Shown: positions 1 to 8,870, numbered from the stretch's first letter. The stretch is 64,000 nucleotides of DNA from Candidatus Gastranaerophilales bacterium (GCA_944325545.1 CALVAM010000006.1:1-64000), one strand, 5' to 3'. Notes: generated by a model not told the origin, from the letters alone. Numbers and translations: made by a program.

Positions 1-26
1 TCTCCACTCTTTGCTCGTTCGCGTTC

Positions 27-56
27 GAACCCTTAAAATGCTCCGCATTGGGGTTC
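27..56. other. imperfect hairpin at the window edge
   Basis: GAACCC at 27-32 can pair with GGGTTC at 51-56, and AATG at 37-40 with CATT at 46-49 around the loop CTCCG. It is more GC-rich than its surroundings. The gene that would lie to its left is outside the window, so it may be a terminator or part of a dispersed repeat. Its role is unknown. Confidence 0.35.
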
Positions 57-158
57 TTCGTCTCTTTATAGAGTAGTTTTACTTTGAGGCAGACTTGTAG
101 AATAAATTTAAACAATGGTAGGTAATTTGTCTGCCGACAAAATGTTCTTTTCTTTTTG

Positions 159-191
159 TTTACTTTTTCTTTTTAGTAAAGAAAAAGTAAA
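159..191 (-). terminator. hairpin directly after tRNA-Leu
   Basis: A perfect 14-bp inverted repeat (arms 159-172 and 178-191, 5-base loop) begins one base after the tRNA 3' end. It could act as a processing or termination signal. No clear U-tract follows it on the minus strand, so termination is not certain. Confidence 0.5.
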
Positions 192-273
192 TGTCGAAGA
201 AGGGACTCGAACCCTCAAGGATTTCTCCACAAGAACCTGAATCTTGCGTGTCTACCAATTCCACCACTTCGAC
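192..273 (-). tRNA. tRNA-Leu (anticodon CAG)
   Basis: Read on the minus strand, the acceptor stem is GTCGAAG pairing with CTTCGAC, with discriminator A. The D-arm carries the typical TGGTGGAATTGGTAGACAC run. The anticodon stem CAAGA/TCTTG closes the loop TTCAGGT, giving anticodon CAG. A long variable arm and the T-arm GGGTTCGAGTCCC follow. The long variable arm and the anticodon both indicate leucine. The 3' CCA is not encoded. Length is 82 bases. Confidence 0.95.
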
Positions 274-446
274 ATATTTCTATTATATAATGAAATAATT
301 TTATATTTTTATCGTAATATTTCTTAAAATTTGCATGATTTTTTTATTTGTTTGTTTTACCATTGTTCAAAATATATTTTTTATATCACGAGTGAAATAA
401 ATTTTTATATATCTAGTGTTAGGTTTTATTATTTTAAGGAGGTTAT

Positions 447-1373
447 ATGAAGATATCACCAATTAGTATTACTAATTATTCAAAAAACACATTTAAAGGT
501 CATGAAGAAGCTTATTCTTATTCAAGAGGAGTGCATTCTTTGGAAGATTCTATTCATTGGCATAAGAATTCAAGTATTGATAAAACTTTAGGTTCTTATC
601 ATTTAAATCAAACAGGAAGAGCTTATTATGCAGATCCGCTTGAGCCGATTACAGATGCAATAAGAGATAGAGTGGATTATATTGTATATGATAATGAGCC
701 TAGTTATCCAAGAATTGAAGATGTTGAAACTAATTATTTAGGAAAAAATAGAACAAATTATAGAAATGATTTTGAAGAAGTAAGAAATTATTATTATAGA
801 AGAGAAATGGCTGGTCATGCTGATAAGGCAGAAGCTCAATATCAACAGTGGCAAGCTGCTGAATGTACAGGGTTTTATGATAGAGCTGGTAATGCAAGAT
901 ATAGAAAAGAAAATTTAGAAGATGGTATAGAAAATATAAATAGAACAATTAAAGATAAAGAAAAAGAAAATTTAGAGTTAACTGCAAGTGCACGAAGATC
1001 TGAAGAAGAAAAATGTTTGTTAGAAATAAAACAAAAAAATTATCAAGCTAAAAATGATAAGTATTCTGAACTTGATAAATTAGCAGTTCAAACTATTGAT
1101 AAAGATAAAGAAGAAATTAATTTCATAAAATCTCAAATTGATAACATGAAAAATAATATAAAAAAATGCCAAGAAAAAATAAAAATTTGTATCGCAAATA
1201 TTGATTATTGTAAAAAGAAAATTGAATTAAATAAGAGTGATATTGTAGTTTTAAATAAAGATAAACAAACAAAAACAAATTTAATTTCTGAAATTATAGA
1301 AAAAGAATTAAAACCTATGTTTAATTCTTTAAAAGAATTTTATATAAGACAAGGCATTAAAATTATTAAATAA
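447..1373 (+). CDS. coiled-coil protein with N-terminal FKG motif, function unknown
   Basis: I do not recognise a named family. AAGGAGG lies 4 bases before the ATG, so the start is well supported. The first 20 residues include N-T-F-K-G (FKG at 16-18), a motif shared with the next gene and several others in this window. The middle is rich in Tyr, Arg and Glu. From about residue 150 to the end the sequence is highly charged (Lys/Glu) and looks like a long coiled coil. There is no signal peptide or membrane segment. The next gene lies 24 bases downstream on the same strand, so the two are probably co-transcribed. It is probably a lineage-specific structural or envelope-associated protein, which is inference. 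Confidence 0.75.
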   Translation: MKISPISITNYSKNTFKGHEEAYSYSRGVHSLEDSIHWHKNSSIDKTLGSYHLNQTGRAYYADPLEPITDAIRDRVDYIVYDNEPSYPRIEDVETNYLGKNRTNYRNDFEEVRNYYYRREMAGHADKAEAQYQQWQAAECTGFYDRAGNARYRKENLEDGIENINRTIKDKEKENLELTASARRSEEEKCLLEIKQKNYQAKNDKYSELDKLAVQTIDKDKEEINFIKSQIDNMKNNIKKCQEKIKICIANIDYCKKKIELNKSDIVVLNKDKQTKTNLISEIIEKELKPMFNSLKEFYIRQGIKIIK

Positions 1374-1397
1374 AAGAAATAAAAAAGGGGTAAAAAG

Positions 1398-2288
1398 ATG
1401 AAAATTAATGCAATAAATAATACAAATTTTAAAGGTTTATTTACAAATAAATCAACAAACGATAATTGGAGAATGGAATACAGTCCATATAGTTGGGAAC
1501 AAAATAATACATCAAAGATGGCTCCGAAAAAGCAATTTAGTATTTATGCTTCAACTCTTCCGGATAATGAAGAATTGTTTATTAAGGATAATTCTTATTA
1601 TGACAAAGAATATTCTAAAGATATTTTAGGAACAGAGTCATATTTTAAAAATTCGGAAACAGGTAAAATAAGAAAAACAATCACAGAAGTTCCTGCAATG
1701 AACAGAGAAGATTCTTTAATTGTCTTGAATAAAAAATTAAATAAGTTTTTAGATCTGAAAAGTAAAGAAATGTCTTCTATAAGTAAAGATTATGAAGATA
1801 CAAAAAACTCTACAATAAAGAGTGAATCGCGTTTTGAATATTTTTATAAAGATTCAAAAGAAGGTTATTTAAATCGAGAATATTCTCGTTCAACTTCTAG
1901 AGAAGTATTAAATGAAGAATTTTATAATTTACGAAATAATGTTGTAAATTTATATAATAATTTTAATAATTATATACAATTAAGAGATTCTGCAGATAAT
2001 GTTAAGAAAACAATTTTAAATAATCAATCTGAAATAGATTTATTAAAAAAACTAAGAAGTGATGATAAGTTAATAGATATAAGTAAGAGAGATATTTATG
2101 ATCCTAATAAAGCTTTATGGAATGCGTTGCAAGATATAAGAAAAGCTGCGAATAAATTTGTTTGTTTACCGCATAGATTAATTTCTATGGACGAAATTAT
2201 AAGAGCTCTTGGAACTATAGTAAAAAGAGAAGATATTTCAAGAAGAGCGATAGAATATGTTGATGTTTTAATAAAAAGATCAATATAG
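1398..2288 (+). CDS. lineage-specific protein with N-terminal NFKG motif, function unknown
   Basis: The family is unrecognised. The N-terminus reads M-K-I-N-A-I-N-N-T-N-F-K-G, close to the start of the gene just upstream, and AAAGGGG precedes the ATG. The body is charged and helical, with Asn/Lys/Asp-rich stretches and no hydrophobic segment, so it is a soluble protein of 296 residues. The last third may be a small helical domain. It ends at a strong hairpin terminator and is probably the second gene of a two-gene unit. The shared N-terminal motif with an otherwise different body suggests a common targeting or processing signal rather than common enzymatic function. Confidence 0.75.
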   Translation: MKINAINNTNFKGLFTNKSTNDNWRMEYSPYSWEQNNTSKMAPKKQFSIYASTLPDNEELFIKDNSYYDKEYSKDILGTESYFKNSETGKIRKTITEVPAMNREDSLIVLNKKLNKFLDLKSKEMSSISKDYEDTKNSTIKSESRFEYFYKDSKEGYLNREYSRSTSREVLNEEFYNLRNNVVNLYNNFNNYIQLRDSADNVKKTILNNQSEIDLLKKLRSDDKLIDISKRDIYDPNKALWNALQDIRKAANKFVCLPHRLISMDEIIRALGTIVKREDISRRAIEYVDVLIKRSI

Positions 2289-2291
2289 AAA

Positions 2292-2323
2292 AACAAAAGC
2301 TCCTTTAAAAAGGAGCTTTTGTT
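2292..2323. terminator. bidirectional terminator
   Basis: A 15-bp perfect inverted repeat (arms 2292-2306 and 2309-2323) with A-rich and T-rich ends lies between two convergent genes and serves both strands. Confidence 0.9.
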
Positions 2324-2325
2324 TT

Positions 2326-3339
2326 TTAAATAATTTCTTTCCCAACAATCGGAGCAATTTGTTTGATTTGTTTATACAATAAATCATATTGCCAAGGGTA
2401 TAACGATTGAGCTCCGTCACAGATAGCTCTATCCGGATCGTGGTGAACTTCAATAATCAGACCGTCACAACCTGCTGCTACGGCGGCTCTTGACATAGGT
2501 TCAACTTTATCTCTTAAGCCTGTAGCGTGAGAAGGATCAATTATAATCGGTAAATGGCTTAATTTCTTTATAACAGGAATAGAAGTTAAATCAAGAGTAT
2601 TTCGAGTATATTTTTCGAAAGTTCGAATGCCTCTTTCACATAGAATAACTTGGTTATTACCTCCTGCCATAATGTATTCAGCAGACATAAGCCATTCTTC
2701 GTAAGTTGAAGATAATCCTCGCTTTAATATAACAGGTTTATGTGCGTGTCCAAGTTCTTTTAAGAGGTTGAAATTTTGCATATTTCTAGCTCCGACTTGT
2801 AAAATATCAACGTATTTTTCAAAAAGTTCAAGTTGAGCAACTTCCATGATTTCAGAAGTAACAGCCATTCCGTGGTTATCTGCAACACTTCTAATAATTT
2901 TTAAACCTTCTTCTCCAAGCCCTTGAAAAGCGTAAGGACTTGTTCTTGGTTTAAACGCACCACCTCTAATAATTTTAACATTCGATTCTGAAAGTTCTTG
3001 TGCAGTTTCATCCATCTGATCATAAGATTCAATTGTGCAAGGCCCTGCAATCAGACCTGTGTATTTATCTCCAAATTTAACCCCATTAACTTCTACAACA
3101 GTATCTTTCCCCTGGCAAGCTCTTGCTGCTAGTTTGTAATTAGTTGTCAAACGAATAACTTCATCTACTCCTGCTAAAAGTTCAAAATCTCTTTGATCAA
3201 CTTCTTTTACTCCGATTGCATGAACAACTGTTCTTGCTTCACCATGCGAAACTCGAGCTTCAAACCCTTTTGATTCTATAAACAACTCAACACGCTTAAT
3301 GTCTTTTTCTGTAGCGTGACTATTCATTACAACCAGCAT
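2326..3339 (-). CDS. aroF: 3-deoxy-7-phosphoheptulonate synthase (DAHP synthase)
   Basis: It condenses phosphoenolpyruvate with erythrose 4-phosphate, the first step of the shikimate pathway to aromatic amino acids. Residues 1-70 resemble the ferredoxin-like regulatory domain of the Thermotoga-type enzyme, and the rest is the TIM-barrel catalytic domain. Visible signatures are AGPCTIES, RGGAFKPRTSPY and IDPSHATG, which carry substrate- and metal-binding residues. The length of 337 is normal for this class. It stands alone on the minus strand, divergent from the UPF0210 gene, and shares a terminator with the gene at 1398. The N-terminal domain suggests feedback control by an aromatic amino acid, which is inferred from family knowledge. 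Confidence 0.95.
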   Translation of the reverse strand: MLVVMNSHATEKDIKRVELFIESKGFEARVSHGEARTVVHAIGVKEVDQRDFELLAGVDEVIRLTTNYKLAARACQGKDTVVEVNGVKFGDKYTGLIAGPCTIESYDQMDETAQELSESNVKIIRGGAFKPRTSPYAFQGLGEEGLKIIRSVADNHGMAVTSEIMEVAQLELFEKYVDILQVGARNMQNFNLLKELGHAHKPVILKRGLSSTYEEWLMSAEYIMAGGNNQVILCERGIRTFEKYTRNTLDLTSIPVIKKLSHLPIIIDPSHATGLRDKVEPMSRAAVAAGCDGLIIEVHHDPDRAICDGAQSLYPWQYDLLYKQIKQIAPIVGKEII

Positions 3340-3399
3340 TCTTTTTTACCTCTTTATATTTAACTTGTGTAGTTATGATTAAAATGACAGTTTTAATTA

Positions 3400-3428
3400 T
3401 ACACAAAACAAGATTTATATGGTATAAT
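3400..3428 (+). promoter_or_regulatory. extended -10 promoter, near-leaderless
   Basis: TATAAT at 3423-3428 is preceded by TGG, making an extended -10. TACACA at 3400-3405 sits 17 bases upstream as a weak -35. The ATG begins only 10 bases after the -10 and no Shine-Dalgarno sequence is present, so the transcript would have almost no leader. Confidence 0.6.
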
Positions 3429-3438
3429 TCAATCTATT

Positions 3439-4806
3439 ATGACAATATTTGATGAAAATTTGATTTTAGAAACAATCAATATGATTAAGCTTCACAATTT
3501 TGATATAAGAACTGTGACATTAGCTATAAGCTTAAGAGATTGTTTAGCTGAAGACGTAAATATTGTATGCGATAAAATTAAGTTTAAACTTGATAAATAT
3601 GCTAAAAATTTGGTTAAATATGCAACTGAAATAGAAAATGACTATTCTATTCCGATTGTTAATAAAAGAATTTCAGTTACTCCGGTATCTTTAGTAGGAG
3701 AAGCTTGTAAAGAGAAAGATTATATAAAAATTGCTAAAACTCTTGATGAAAGTGCTTTGGATTTGGGGATTGATTTTATAGGCGGTTTTTCTGCGTTAGT
3801 AGAAAAAGGATTTACTCAAGGCGATATTGCTTTGATAAATTCTATACCGGAGGCTTTAGCAAATACAAATAGATTATGTTCTTCAGTTAATGTTGCAACT
3901 ACAAAAGCCGGTATCAATATGGATGCCGTTATAAAAATGGCTGATACAATAAAAAAATCAGCAGAACTAACAGTTCAAAGCGATGGTTTAGGAGCTGCAA
4001 AACTTGTTGTATTTTGCAATTCAGTCGGGGATAATCCGTTTATGGCAGGAGCGTATTGCGGCTATGGAGAACCGGAATGTGCATTAAATATTGGTGTTTC
4101 GGGCCCTGGGGTTGTAAGAGCCGCAATCTTGGATTTAGATCAAAATGCAGACTTAGGAGTTTTATCCAATAAAATTAAGCAGACAGCTTATAAAATAACG
4201 TCAACAGGAGAACTTATCGGAAGAAAAATGGCCGAAAAGTTGAATATTCCTTTTGGAGTAATTGACTTATCCTTAGCCCCTACTCCTGCACAAGGAGATA
4301 GTGTCGCTCAAATTTTTCAAGCAATGGGACTTGAGCAGGCAGGTGCTCACGGGACAACGGCTGCTCTTGCAATGCTTAATGATGCAGTGAAAAAAGGTGG
4401 CATAATGGCAAGCTCATATGTAGGAGGTTTGTCAGGGGCATTTATTCCGGTTTCAGAGGATGCTGGCATGATTGAGGCAGCGTCTTTGGGGTATTTAACT
4501 TTTGATAAGCTGGAAGCTATGACTTGCGTTTGTTCTGTTGGCCTTGATATGATTGCAATTCCTGGAGATACTCCAAATTCTACAATTGCCGGAATTATTG
4601 CGGATGAAATGGCAATTGGTATGATTAATAAGAAAACAACGGCAGTAAGGATTATTCCTGCACCGAATAAAAATGTTGGTGATAAGGTTGTTTTTGGAGG
4701 GCTTTTGGGAGAAGCTCCTGTTATGAAGGTTAATGAGATCTCTTCTGAAAGATTTATAAACCGCGGAGGAAGAATTCCGGCCCCTATTCATAGTTTGAAT
4801 AATTAA
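3439..4806 (+). CDS. UPF0210 (PFL-like, DUF711) family protein
   Basis: This is a 455-residue cytoplasmic protein of the UPF0210 family. Its fold is related to the pyruvate formate-lyase barrel, but its function is not established. The N-terminal region ([22 protein letters not shown]) and the Gly-rich blocks GVSGPGVV and [19 protein letters not shown] match the family along its full length. Relatives commonly sit next to an ACT-domain regulator; none is seen here. The start fits the family alignment but lacks a ribosome binding site, and the promoter -10 is only 10 bases upstream. The following small gene begins within a dozen bases and is probably co-transcribed. Confidence 0.85.
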   Translation: MTIFDENLILETINMIKLHNFDIRTVTLAISLRDCLAEDVNIVCDKIKFKLDKYAKNLVKYATEIENDYSIPIVNKRISVTPVSLVGEACKEKDYIKIAKTLDESALDLGIDFIGGFSALVEKGFTQGDIALINSIPEALANTNRLCSSVNVATTKAGINMDAVIKMADTIKKSAELTVQSDGLGAAKLVVFCNSVGDNPFMAGAYCGYGEPECALNIGVSGPGVVRAAILDLDQNADLGVLSNKIKQTAYKITSTGELIGRKMAEKLNIPFGVIDLSLAPTPAQGDSVAQIFQAMGLEQAGAHGTTAALAMLNDAVKKGGIMASSYVGGLSGAFIPVSEDAGMIEAASLGYLTFDKLEAMTCVCSVGLDMIAIPGDTPNSTIAGIIADEMAIGMINKKTTAVRIIPAPNKNVGDKVVFGGLLGEAPVMKVNEISSERFINRGGRIPAPIHSLNN

Positions 4807-4817
4807 GGATGGTAAAA

Positions 4818-5141
4818 ATGGCAACTTTTAAAGATATGGAAGATAGTTTGAAAAATTTTATTATACAAGAGCAATCTGATGCTCATAACGTTAGAAGTAC
4901 TAATATTGCAAAGTATAATAATATTAAGATTTGGATGGATCCGTCTAAATATCAAGAAGCACATTTTTTTATAAGAATCTCTATATCTGAAGCTGTTTTT
5001 AAACTTAGTGATTGTTCAAAATTAAACGGTGGCTTAGGCTATGAAGAACGCTTTATTATTAAGTGGTTTGGAAGAATGGGGATTAAGGAAAAACTTCAAG
5101 AACTTTGGAGTAATGCTGAAAAAAATAGAGAAGACAAATAA
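4818..5141 (+). CDS. small conserved-looking protein of unknown function
   Basis: The product is a soluble protein of 107 residues with no family that I recognise. An upstream in-frame ATG at 4809 overlaps the ribosome binding site AAGGA (4805-4809), so the ATG at 4818, with an 8-base spacer, is the better start. The sequence is mixed alpha/beta, with W-M-D-P-S and a Gly-Gly-L-G-Y segment and no membrane helix. It follows the UPF0210 gene by 11 bases, which suggests a functional link, but none is known. Confidence 0.65.
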   Translation: MATFKDMEDSLKNFIIQEQSDAHNVRSTNIAKYNNIKIWMDPSKYQEAHFFIRISISEAVFKLSDCSKLNGGLGYEERFIIKWFGRMGIKEKLQELWSNAEKNREDK

Positions 5142-5164
5142 TTAAATTTATGCTACTATAGTAT

Positions 5165-5180
5165 CAAAAGTATACTTTTG
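5165..5180. promoter_or_regulatory. perfect 16-bp palindrome, candidate HxlR operator
   Basis: CAAAAGTATACTTTTG is perfectly self-complementary and lies 11 bases before the HxlR-family start codon, just after a -10-like TACTATA (5153-5159). HxlR regulators bind palindromes as dimers, so autoregulation is likely. That is inference. Confidence 0.55.
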
Positions 5181-5190
5181 TAGGGAGCAT

Positions 5191-5529
5191 ATGGAGTATA
5201 AAGATTTGGCTACAAATCCGGTAACTGTAGTTTTGCAGTTGGTCGGTGCAAGATGGAAAATTTTGATTATAAAAGAATTATTAAAAAAAGAAATGCGTTT
5301 TTTGGAGCTAAAAAAAAACTTGGGATGTACTTCTAAAGTTCTTACTAATTGTCTTAAAGAATTAGAAGAAGATGGTTTAATAATTCGCGAAGAATATGAT
5401 ATAAAACCTCCAAAGGTTGAATATTATTTGACAGATATTGGGTATACTTTGAGGCCTGTAATTGATTCAATGCAAAAATGGGGTAAAGAATACAAAAGAC
5501 TTAGAAAATTAATGGAAAGGATTAAATAA
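5191..5529 (+). CDS. HxlR-family transcriptional regulator
   Basis: This is a 112-residue winged-helix DNA-binding protein of the HxlR/MarR-like group. The family signature is clear: an N-terminal NPVTVVLQLVGARWKILII segment, then L-K-K-N-L-G-C-T-S-K-V-L-T recognition helix residues, then a wing with E-Y-Y-L-T-D-I-G. GGAG at 5184-5187 is the ribosome binding site. Its stop codon overlaps the start of the hydrolase gene (TAATG), so the two form an operon and the hydrolase may be its target. A perfect palindrome upstream is a likely autoregulatory site. No Cys redox switch of the YodB type is obvious. Confidence 0.9.
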   Translation: MEYKDLATNPVTVVLQLVGARWKILIIKELLKKEMRFLELKKNLGCTSKVLTNCLKELEEDGLIIREEYDIKPPKVEYYLTDIGYTLRPVIDSMQKWGKEYKRLRKLMERIK

Positions 5530-6185
5530 TGAATATAAGATATTTGGGACATAGTGCTTTTGAAATTTCTGTAAAGGAACAAAAAATCCTGATCGATCCT
5601 TTTTTAGTTTCTTTTCCTAATTATAATTGTCAAGATGTTTGTGATATTTTTGTAACACATGCTCACGGAGACCATTTAGGAAGTGCTGTTGAGATTTCAA
5701 AACGTACCAATTCCCCAATAACAGCAATTTATGAACTTGCGAATTATTGTACAAAACTAGGTGCAAAAACGATTGATTTAGGTCTAGGATCTTGGAGAGA
5801 TTATAGTTGGGGCAAAGCTATTCTTGTGCCTGCTTTTCACTCAAGTTCAACCCCTGACGGAGTATATGGAGGATGTCCTTGCGGTGTAGTTTTTAAAATT
5901 GAAGATAAGGTTTTGTACCACGCAGGAGATACTTGTTTAAATTCAGAAATGAAAATTATAGGAGAACTTTATCAACCGGATATCGCTATGCTTCCTGTTG
6001 GAGGTAAATATACAATGGATATAGAACACGCGGTAAAAGCTGCTGAATGGCTGAGAACTTCTGCGGTTATTCCAATGCATTATAACACTTTTGATGCAAT
6101 AAAAGTTGATATTAAAGATTTTGAAAGGCAAATGAGAAAAATAGGAAAAATACCGATAATTTTAAATGTTGGAGATAGCTTGTAA
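5529..6185 (+). CDS. UPF0173 metal-dependent hydrolase (metallo-beta-lactamase fold)
   Basis: The 218-residue protein has the metallo-beta-lactamase fold. The zinc-binding motif T-H-A-H-G-D-H is near residue 40, a second metal-ligand block H-A-G-D-T lies near 130, and an I-P-M-H-Y-N block near 180. The N-terminus I-R-Y-L-G-H-S-A-F-E is typical of UPF0173 (YtkL-like) proteins, whose substrate is unknown. It is translationally coupled to the HxlR regulator by a one-base overlap. It is cytoplasmic, with no signal peptide. Confidence 0.9.
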   Translation: MNIRYLGHSAFEISVKEQKILIDPFLVSFPNYNCQDVCDIFVTHAHGDHLGSAVEISKRTNSPITAIYELANYCTKLGAKTIDLGLGSWRDYSWGKAILVPAFHSSSTPDGVYGGCPCGVVFKIEDKVLYHAGDTCLNSEMKIIGELYQPDIAMLPVGGKYTMDIEHAVKAAEWLRTSAVIPMHYNTFDAIKVDIKDFERQMRKIGKIPIILNVGDSL

Positions 6186-6199
6186 TGAAAATTTACAAT

Positions 6200-6228
6200 T
6201 TGAAAAGATTTTCCGGATAAGATAATAT
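6200..6228 (+). promoter_or_regulatory. sigma-70-type promoter for the fliF operon
   Basis: TTGAAA (6200-6205) and TAATAT (6223-6228) are separated by exactly 17 bases. The start codon of fliF is 30 bases downstream. No good sigma-28 element (TAAA with GCCGATAA) is seen, so this operon may be read by the housekeeping sigma factor. Confidence 0.6.
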
Positions 6229-6257
6229 TATATTGAGAGATTGTGCGTGGGGAGTAC

Positions 6258-7799
6258 ATGGAAAATAATTATTTTGCACTATTAGCTAATGATATGAAGA
6301 AGTTGTGGAACGGGCTTGATGGAGGACAAAAGCTCGGAATGCTTGTTTTAATTATAATTACTTTAATCGCTGCAACATTCTTTTTATCAAAGGCTATGGA
6401 GCCGGATTGGGTTGTTTTATATTCTGATTTAAATGAAGTCAATGCAACTAGTATTGTTGAAGGGATGAAAAAAAACGGATACAGATATAAAGTTTCGGAA
6501 GATCATAAATCAATTTTGGTTCCTTCAAATGTTAGAGATGAAATGAGGGTTTTTGTTGCTGAAAATGATTTAATCAAGAATAGTGACACAGGGTTTGAAT
6601 TATTGGATGATATGCAGCTCGGTTCTACCGATTTTAAAAATAGATTAACAAAACAAAGAATTTTTCAAGGGGAATTGACTCGTTCTATTGAAAAAATACA
6701 AGGTGTTAAATATGCACGAGTTCAGTTAGCAGAGCCGGAACGTTCAATTTTTGAAGACAGCGATGAAAAGCCTTCTGCTTCTGTTGTTTTAGTTTTAGAG
6801 CCGGGGTATAAGATAAAGGCTTCTCAAGTAAAAGCAATTAAGAATTTAGTAGCATATGCTGTTCCTAGAATGTCTCCTGAACAAGTATTTATAACAGATC
6901 AGAACGGTAATACTCTTTCTGATGAAACTTCTAAAAACTCTACAGACATGGAAAGTTTTAAAGGGAATTTGGAAAAAGATATTTCTAAAAAAGTTTCTGA
7001 CGTTTTAGAAAAAATTGTTGGTAAAGGAAATGTTTCAGTACAAGTTAACGCGGACATAGATTTTAATTCAGCTAAGTCAACAATTGAAAGTTATATTCCG
7101 GTAAATGACAAAGGAGAAGGAGTTGTTACAAGTTCTCAAACAGAAGTGGAAACTTATGAAAATCCTAACAATGTTCCAAACCCTAATAATGTAAATCAAA
7201 GAAATTTAAATTATTCTAAACAAAAAACAGCTGTTAATTATAGCGTTTCCAAGGAGGTAAAACAGGTTGTCTATGCTCCCGGAACAATAAAACGCTTATC
7301 TATAGCTGTTGCTGTTAATAAGATTTTAACAGAGGCTGAAAAAGAAGAATTGAAAAATTTGGTTCTTTCGGCTTCTGGAGTTGATTATTCCAGAGGTGAT
7401 GTGATTTCAGTTTCAGGTTTGCAATTTGAAGGGGTAAGTATAGATAAAAAAGCTCAAGATGAATTTGCAAAACAATATCAACAAGAGCAATTGATGTACT
7501 TTATAACATCTTCTGTAATACCATTAGTTATTGTACTTATACTTGGATGTTTTGCGTTGTATATTCTTAAAAATTTCGTATCAAAAATGCCGACTCCGAA
7601 AAGACCTGAAAGAATAGTACAGGAAGAGCTGCCTGATAAAATTGAAGAATCTGAACAAGAAGAAGAACTTCCGAAATTTGAGTTTAACAAAAAAGAAATA
7701 AAGTCTCAAAAAGAACAAAATATAAATGAACTTAATGAGGCAGTAATGGCATCTCCGGAAGAAGCAGCAAAATTAATAACATCATTCATAAGAGATTAA
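6258..7799 (+). CDS. fliF: flagellar MS-ring protein FliF
   Basis: FliF forms the membrane-embedded base ring of the flagellum. A transmembrane helix near the N-terminus (LGMLVLIIITLIAATFFL) and a second near residue 415 (ITSSVIPLVIVLILGCFALYIL) enclose the periplasmic ring-building domains, with the family block A-R-V-Q-L-A-E-P-E. The C-terminal cytoplasmic tail binds FliG. A GTG at 6243 is in frame, but GGGGAG at 6249-6254 lies between it and the ATG at 6258, so ATG is preferred (513 residues). It is first in fliF-fliG-fliH-fliI. Confidence 0.95.
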   Translation: MENNYFALLANDMKKLWNGLDGGQKLGMLVLIIITLIAATFFLSKAMEPDWVVLYSDLNEVNATSIVEGMKKNGYRYKVSEDHKSILVPSNVRDEMRVFVAENDLIKNSDTGFELLDDMQLGSTDFKNRLTKQRIFQGELTRSIEKIQGVKYARVQLAEPERSIFEDSDEKPSASVVLVLEPGYKIKASQVKAIKNLVAYAVPRMSPEQVFITDQNGNTLSDETSKNSTDMESFKGNLEKDISKKVSDVLEKIVGKGNVSVQVNADIDFNSAKSTIESYIPVNDKGEGVVTSSQTEVETYENPNNVPNPNNVNQRNLNYSKQKTAVNYSVSKEVKQVVYAPGTIKRLSIAVAVNKILTEAEKEELKNLVLSASGVDYSRGDVISVSGLQFEGVSIDKKAQDEFAKQYQQEQLMYFITSSVIPLVIVLILGCFALYILKNFVSKMPTPKRPERIVQEELPDKIEESEQEEELPKFEFNKKEIKSQKEQNINELNEAVMASPEEAAKLITSFIRD

Positions 7800-7820
7800 A
7801 AAAAGAATTAGAAGGTTATT

Positions 7821-8870
7821 ATGGGTATAGAAGAAATAAAAAAAGCTAAGGAAGAAGCAAAAAAAACGATAACGCGTCCTAGTCAAAAGGTCGCGGCTCT
7901 TCTTATCGCTCTTGGTCCTACAACGGCTTCTGAAATATTAAAAAATATAAAAGATGAAGATTTATTGGAACAAATAACTCTTGATATTGCTAATCTTGGT
8001 AAAATTTCAGATGAAGATTTAAATGATGTATTAATAGAATTTAAAACCGTATTTCAAGCTAAAAATTACATTGCTCAAGGTGGTGTTGGTTATGCAAAAC
8101 AGTTACTTGCTCAAACTTATGGAGAACAAGAAGCTTCAAAACTTTTAGAAAAAGTAAATTCGATGGTTAACACAAATCCGTTTTATTTTTTAAATGAAGC
8201 TGATCCTTCTCAGTTAGCAAATACATTTGCATCTGAAAATCCGCAGCTTTTGGCTTTAATACTCGCATATTTACGTCCTGAATTATCAGCTCAAGTTTTA
8301 GCATTTTTACCTCCGGACGTTCAGGCCGTTGTATCTATGAGAATTGCGGATATGACTCCTACTAATCCGGAAATATTATCAACTATTGAAGATATAGTAG
8401 AGCGTAAGTTCTCGGCATTACTTGTTCAAGATTTTTCAAATGCAGGCGGCGTAGAATCTCTGGCGAATATTCTTAATTGTTGTGATCGTGGTACAGAAAA
8501 GAATATTATGGAATGGCTGGATATTGAAAATCAAAAAATGGCACAAGAAGTGCGAGATCTGATGTTTGTATTTGAAGATATTATTATTCTTGATGACAGG
8601 GCTATTCAAAGACTTCTTAGAGAAATTGATACTAAACAACTTGCTCTTGCTCTAAAAGGTACTAAAGAGGAAATCAAAGATAAAATATTTAAAAATATGT
8701 CCGAACGTGCTAAACAAATGCTTACAGATGATATGGAATATTTAGGACCTGTAAGAGCTAAAGAAGTTCAAGAAGCACAAACCAGCATTGTTAATTCTAT
8801 CAGAACTCTTGAAGCTACCGGAGAAATAACTATTACAAGAGCTAGTGTTGAGGATGAGTTAATTGAGTAG
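7821..8870 (+). CDS. fliG: flagellar motor switch protein FliG
   Basis: FliG is the rotor protein that links the MS ring to the C-ring and interacts with MotA for torque. The 349-residue sequence shows the usual N-, middle- and C-terminal armadillo-like domains, with the E-N-P-Q-L-L-A-L-I-L-A-Y-L-R-P block of the middle domain and charged torque residues near the C-terminus (D-D-R-A-I-Q-R-L-L-R-E-I). The length is normal. It lies 21 bases after fliF and its last 8 bases overlap fliH, so translation is coupled. Confidence 0.95.
   Translation: MGIEEIKKAKEEAKKTITRPSQKVAALLIALGPTTASEILKNIKDEDLLEQITLDIANLGKISDEDLNDVLIEFKTVFQAKNYIAQGGVGYAKQLLAQTYGEQEASKLLEKVNSMVNTNPFYFLNEADPSQLANTFASENPQLLALILAYLRPELSAQVLAFLPPDVQAVVSMRIADMTPTNPEILSTIEDIVERKFSALLVQDFSNAGGVESLANILNCCDRGTEKNIMEWLDIENQKMAQEVRDLMFVFEDIIILDDRAIQRLLREIDTKQLALALKGTKEEIKDKIFKNMSERAKQMLTDDMEYLGPVRAKEVQEAQTSIVNSIRTLEATGEITITRASVEDELIE

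Larger units (their letters stand above)
107..371. repeat. 14-bp inverted repeat flanking the tRNA-Leu
   Basis: The left arm at 107-120 and the right arm at 358-371 are reverse complements at 13 of 14 positions; the core AACAATGGTA / TACCATTGTT is perfect. The arms enclose the tRNA gene and its hairpin. No open reading frame lies inside. The arrangement may be chance in AT-rich DNA or the remains of a mobile cassette. Confidence 0.35.

Noticed and set aside
21-32. tRNA T-arm-like GTTCGAA at the window edge
   Set aside because: The surrounding sequence does not form acceptor, D and anticodon arms; it is part of a simple hairpin.
4495-4824. Open frame opposite the UPF0210 gene end
   Set aside because: It overlaps a coherent gene and shows no protein-like motif.
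6205-6228. Sigma-28 flagellar promoter upstream of fliF
   Set aside because: CCGGATAA resembles GCCGATAA only in part and no TAAA element is at the correct distance; a housekeeping promoter fits better.
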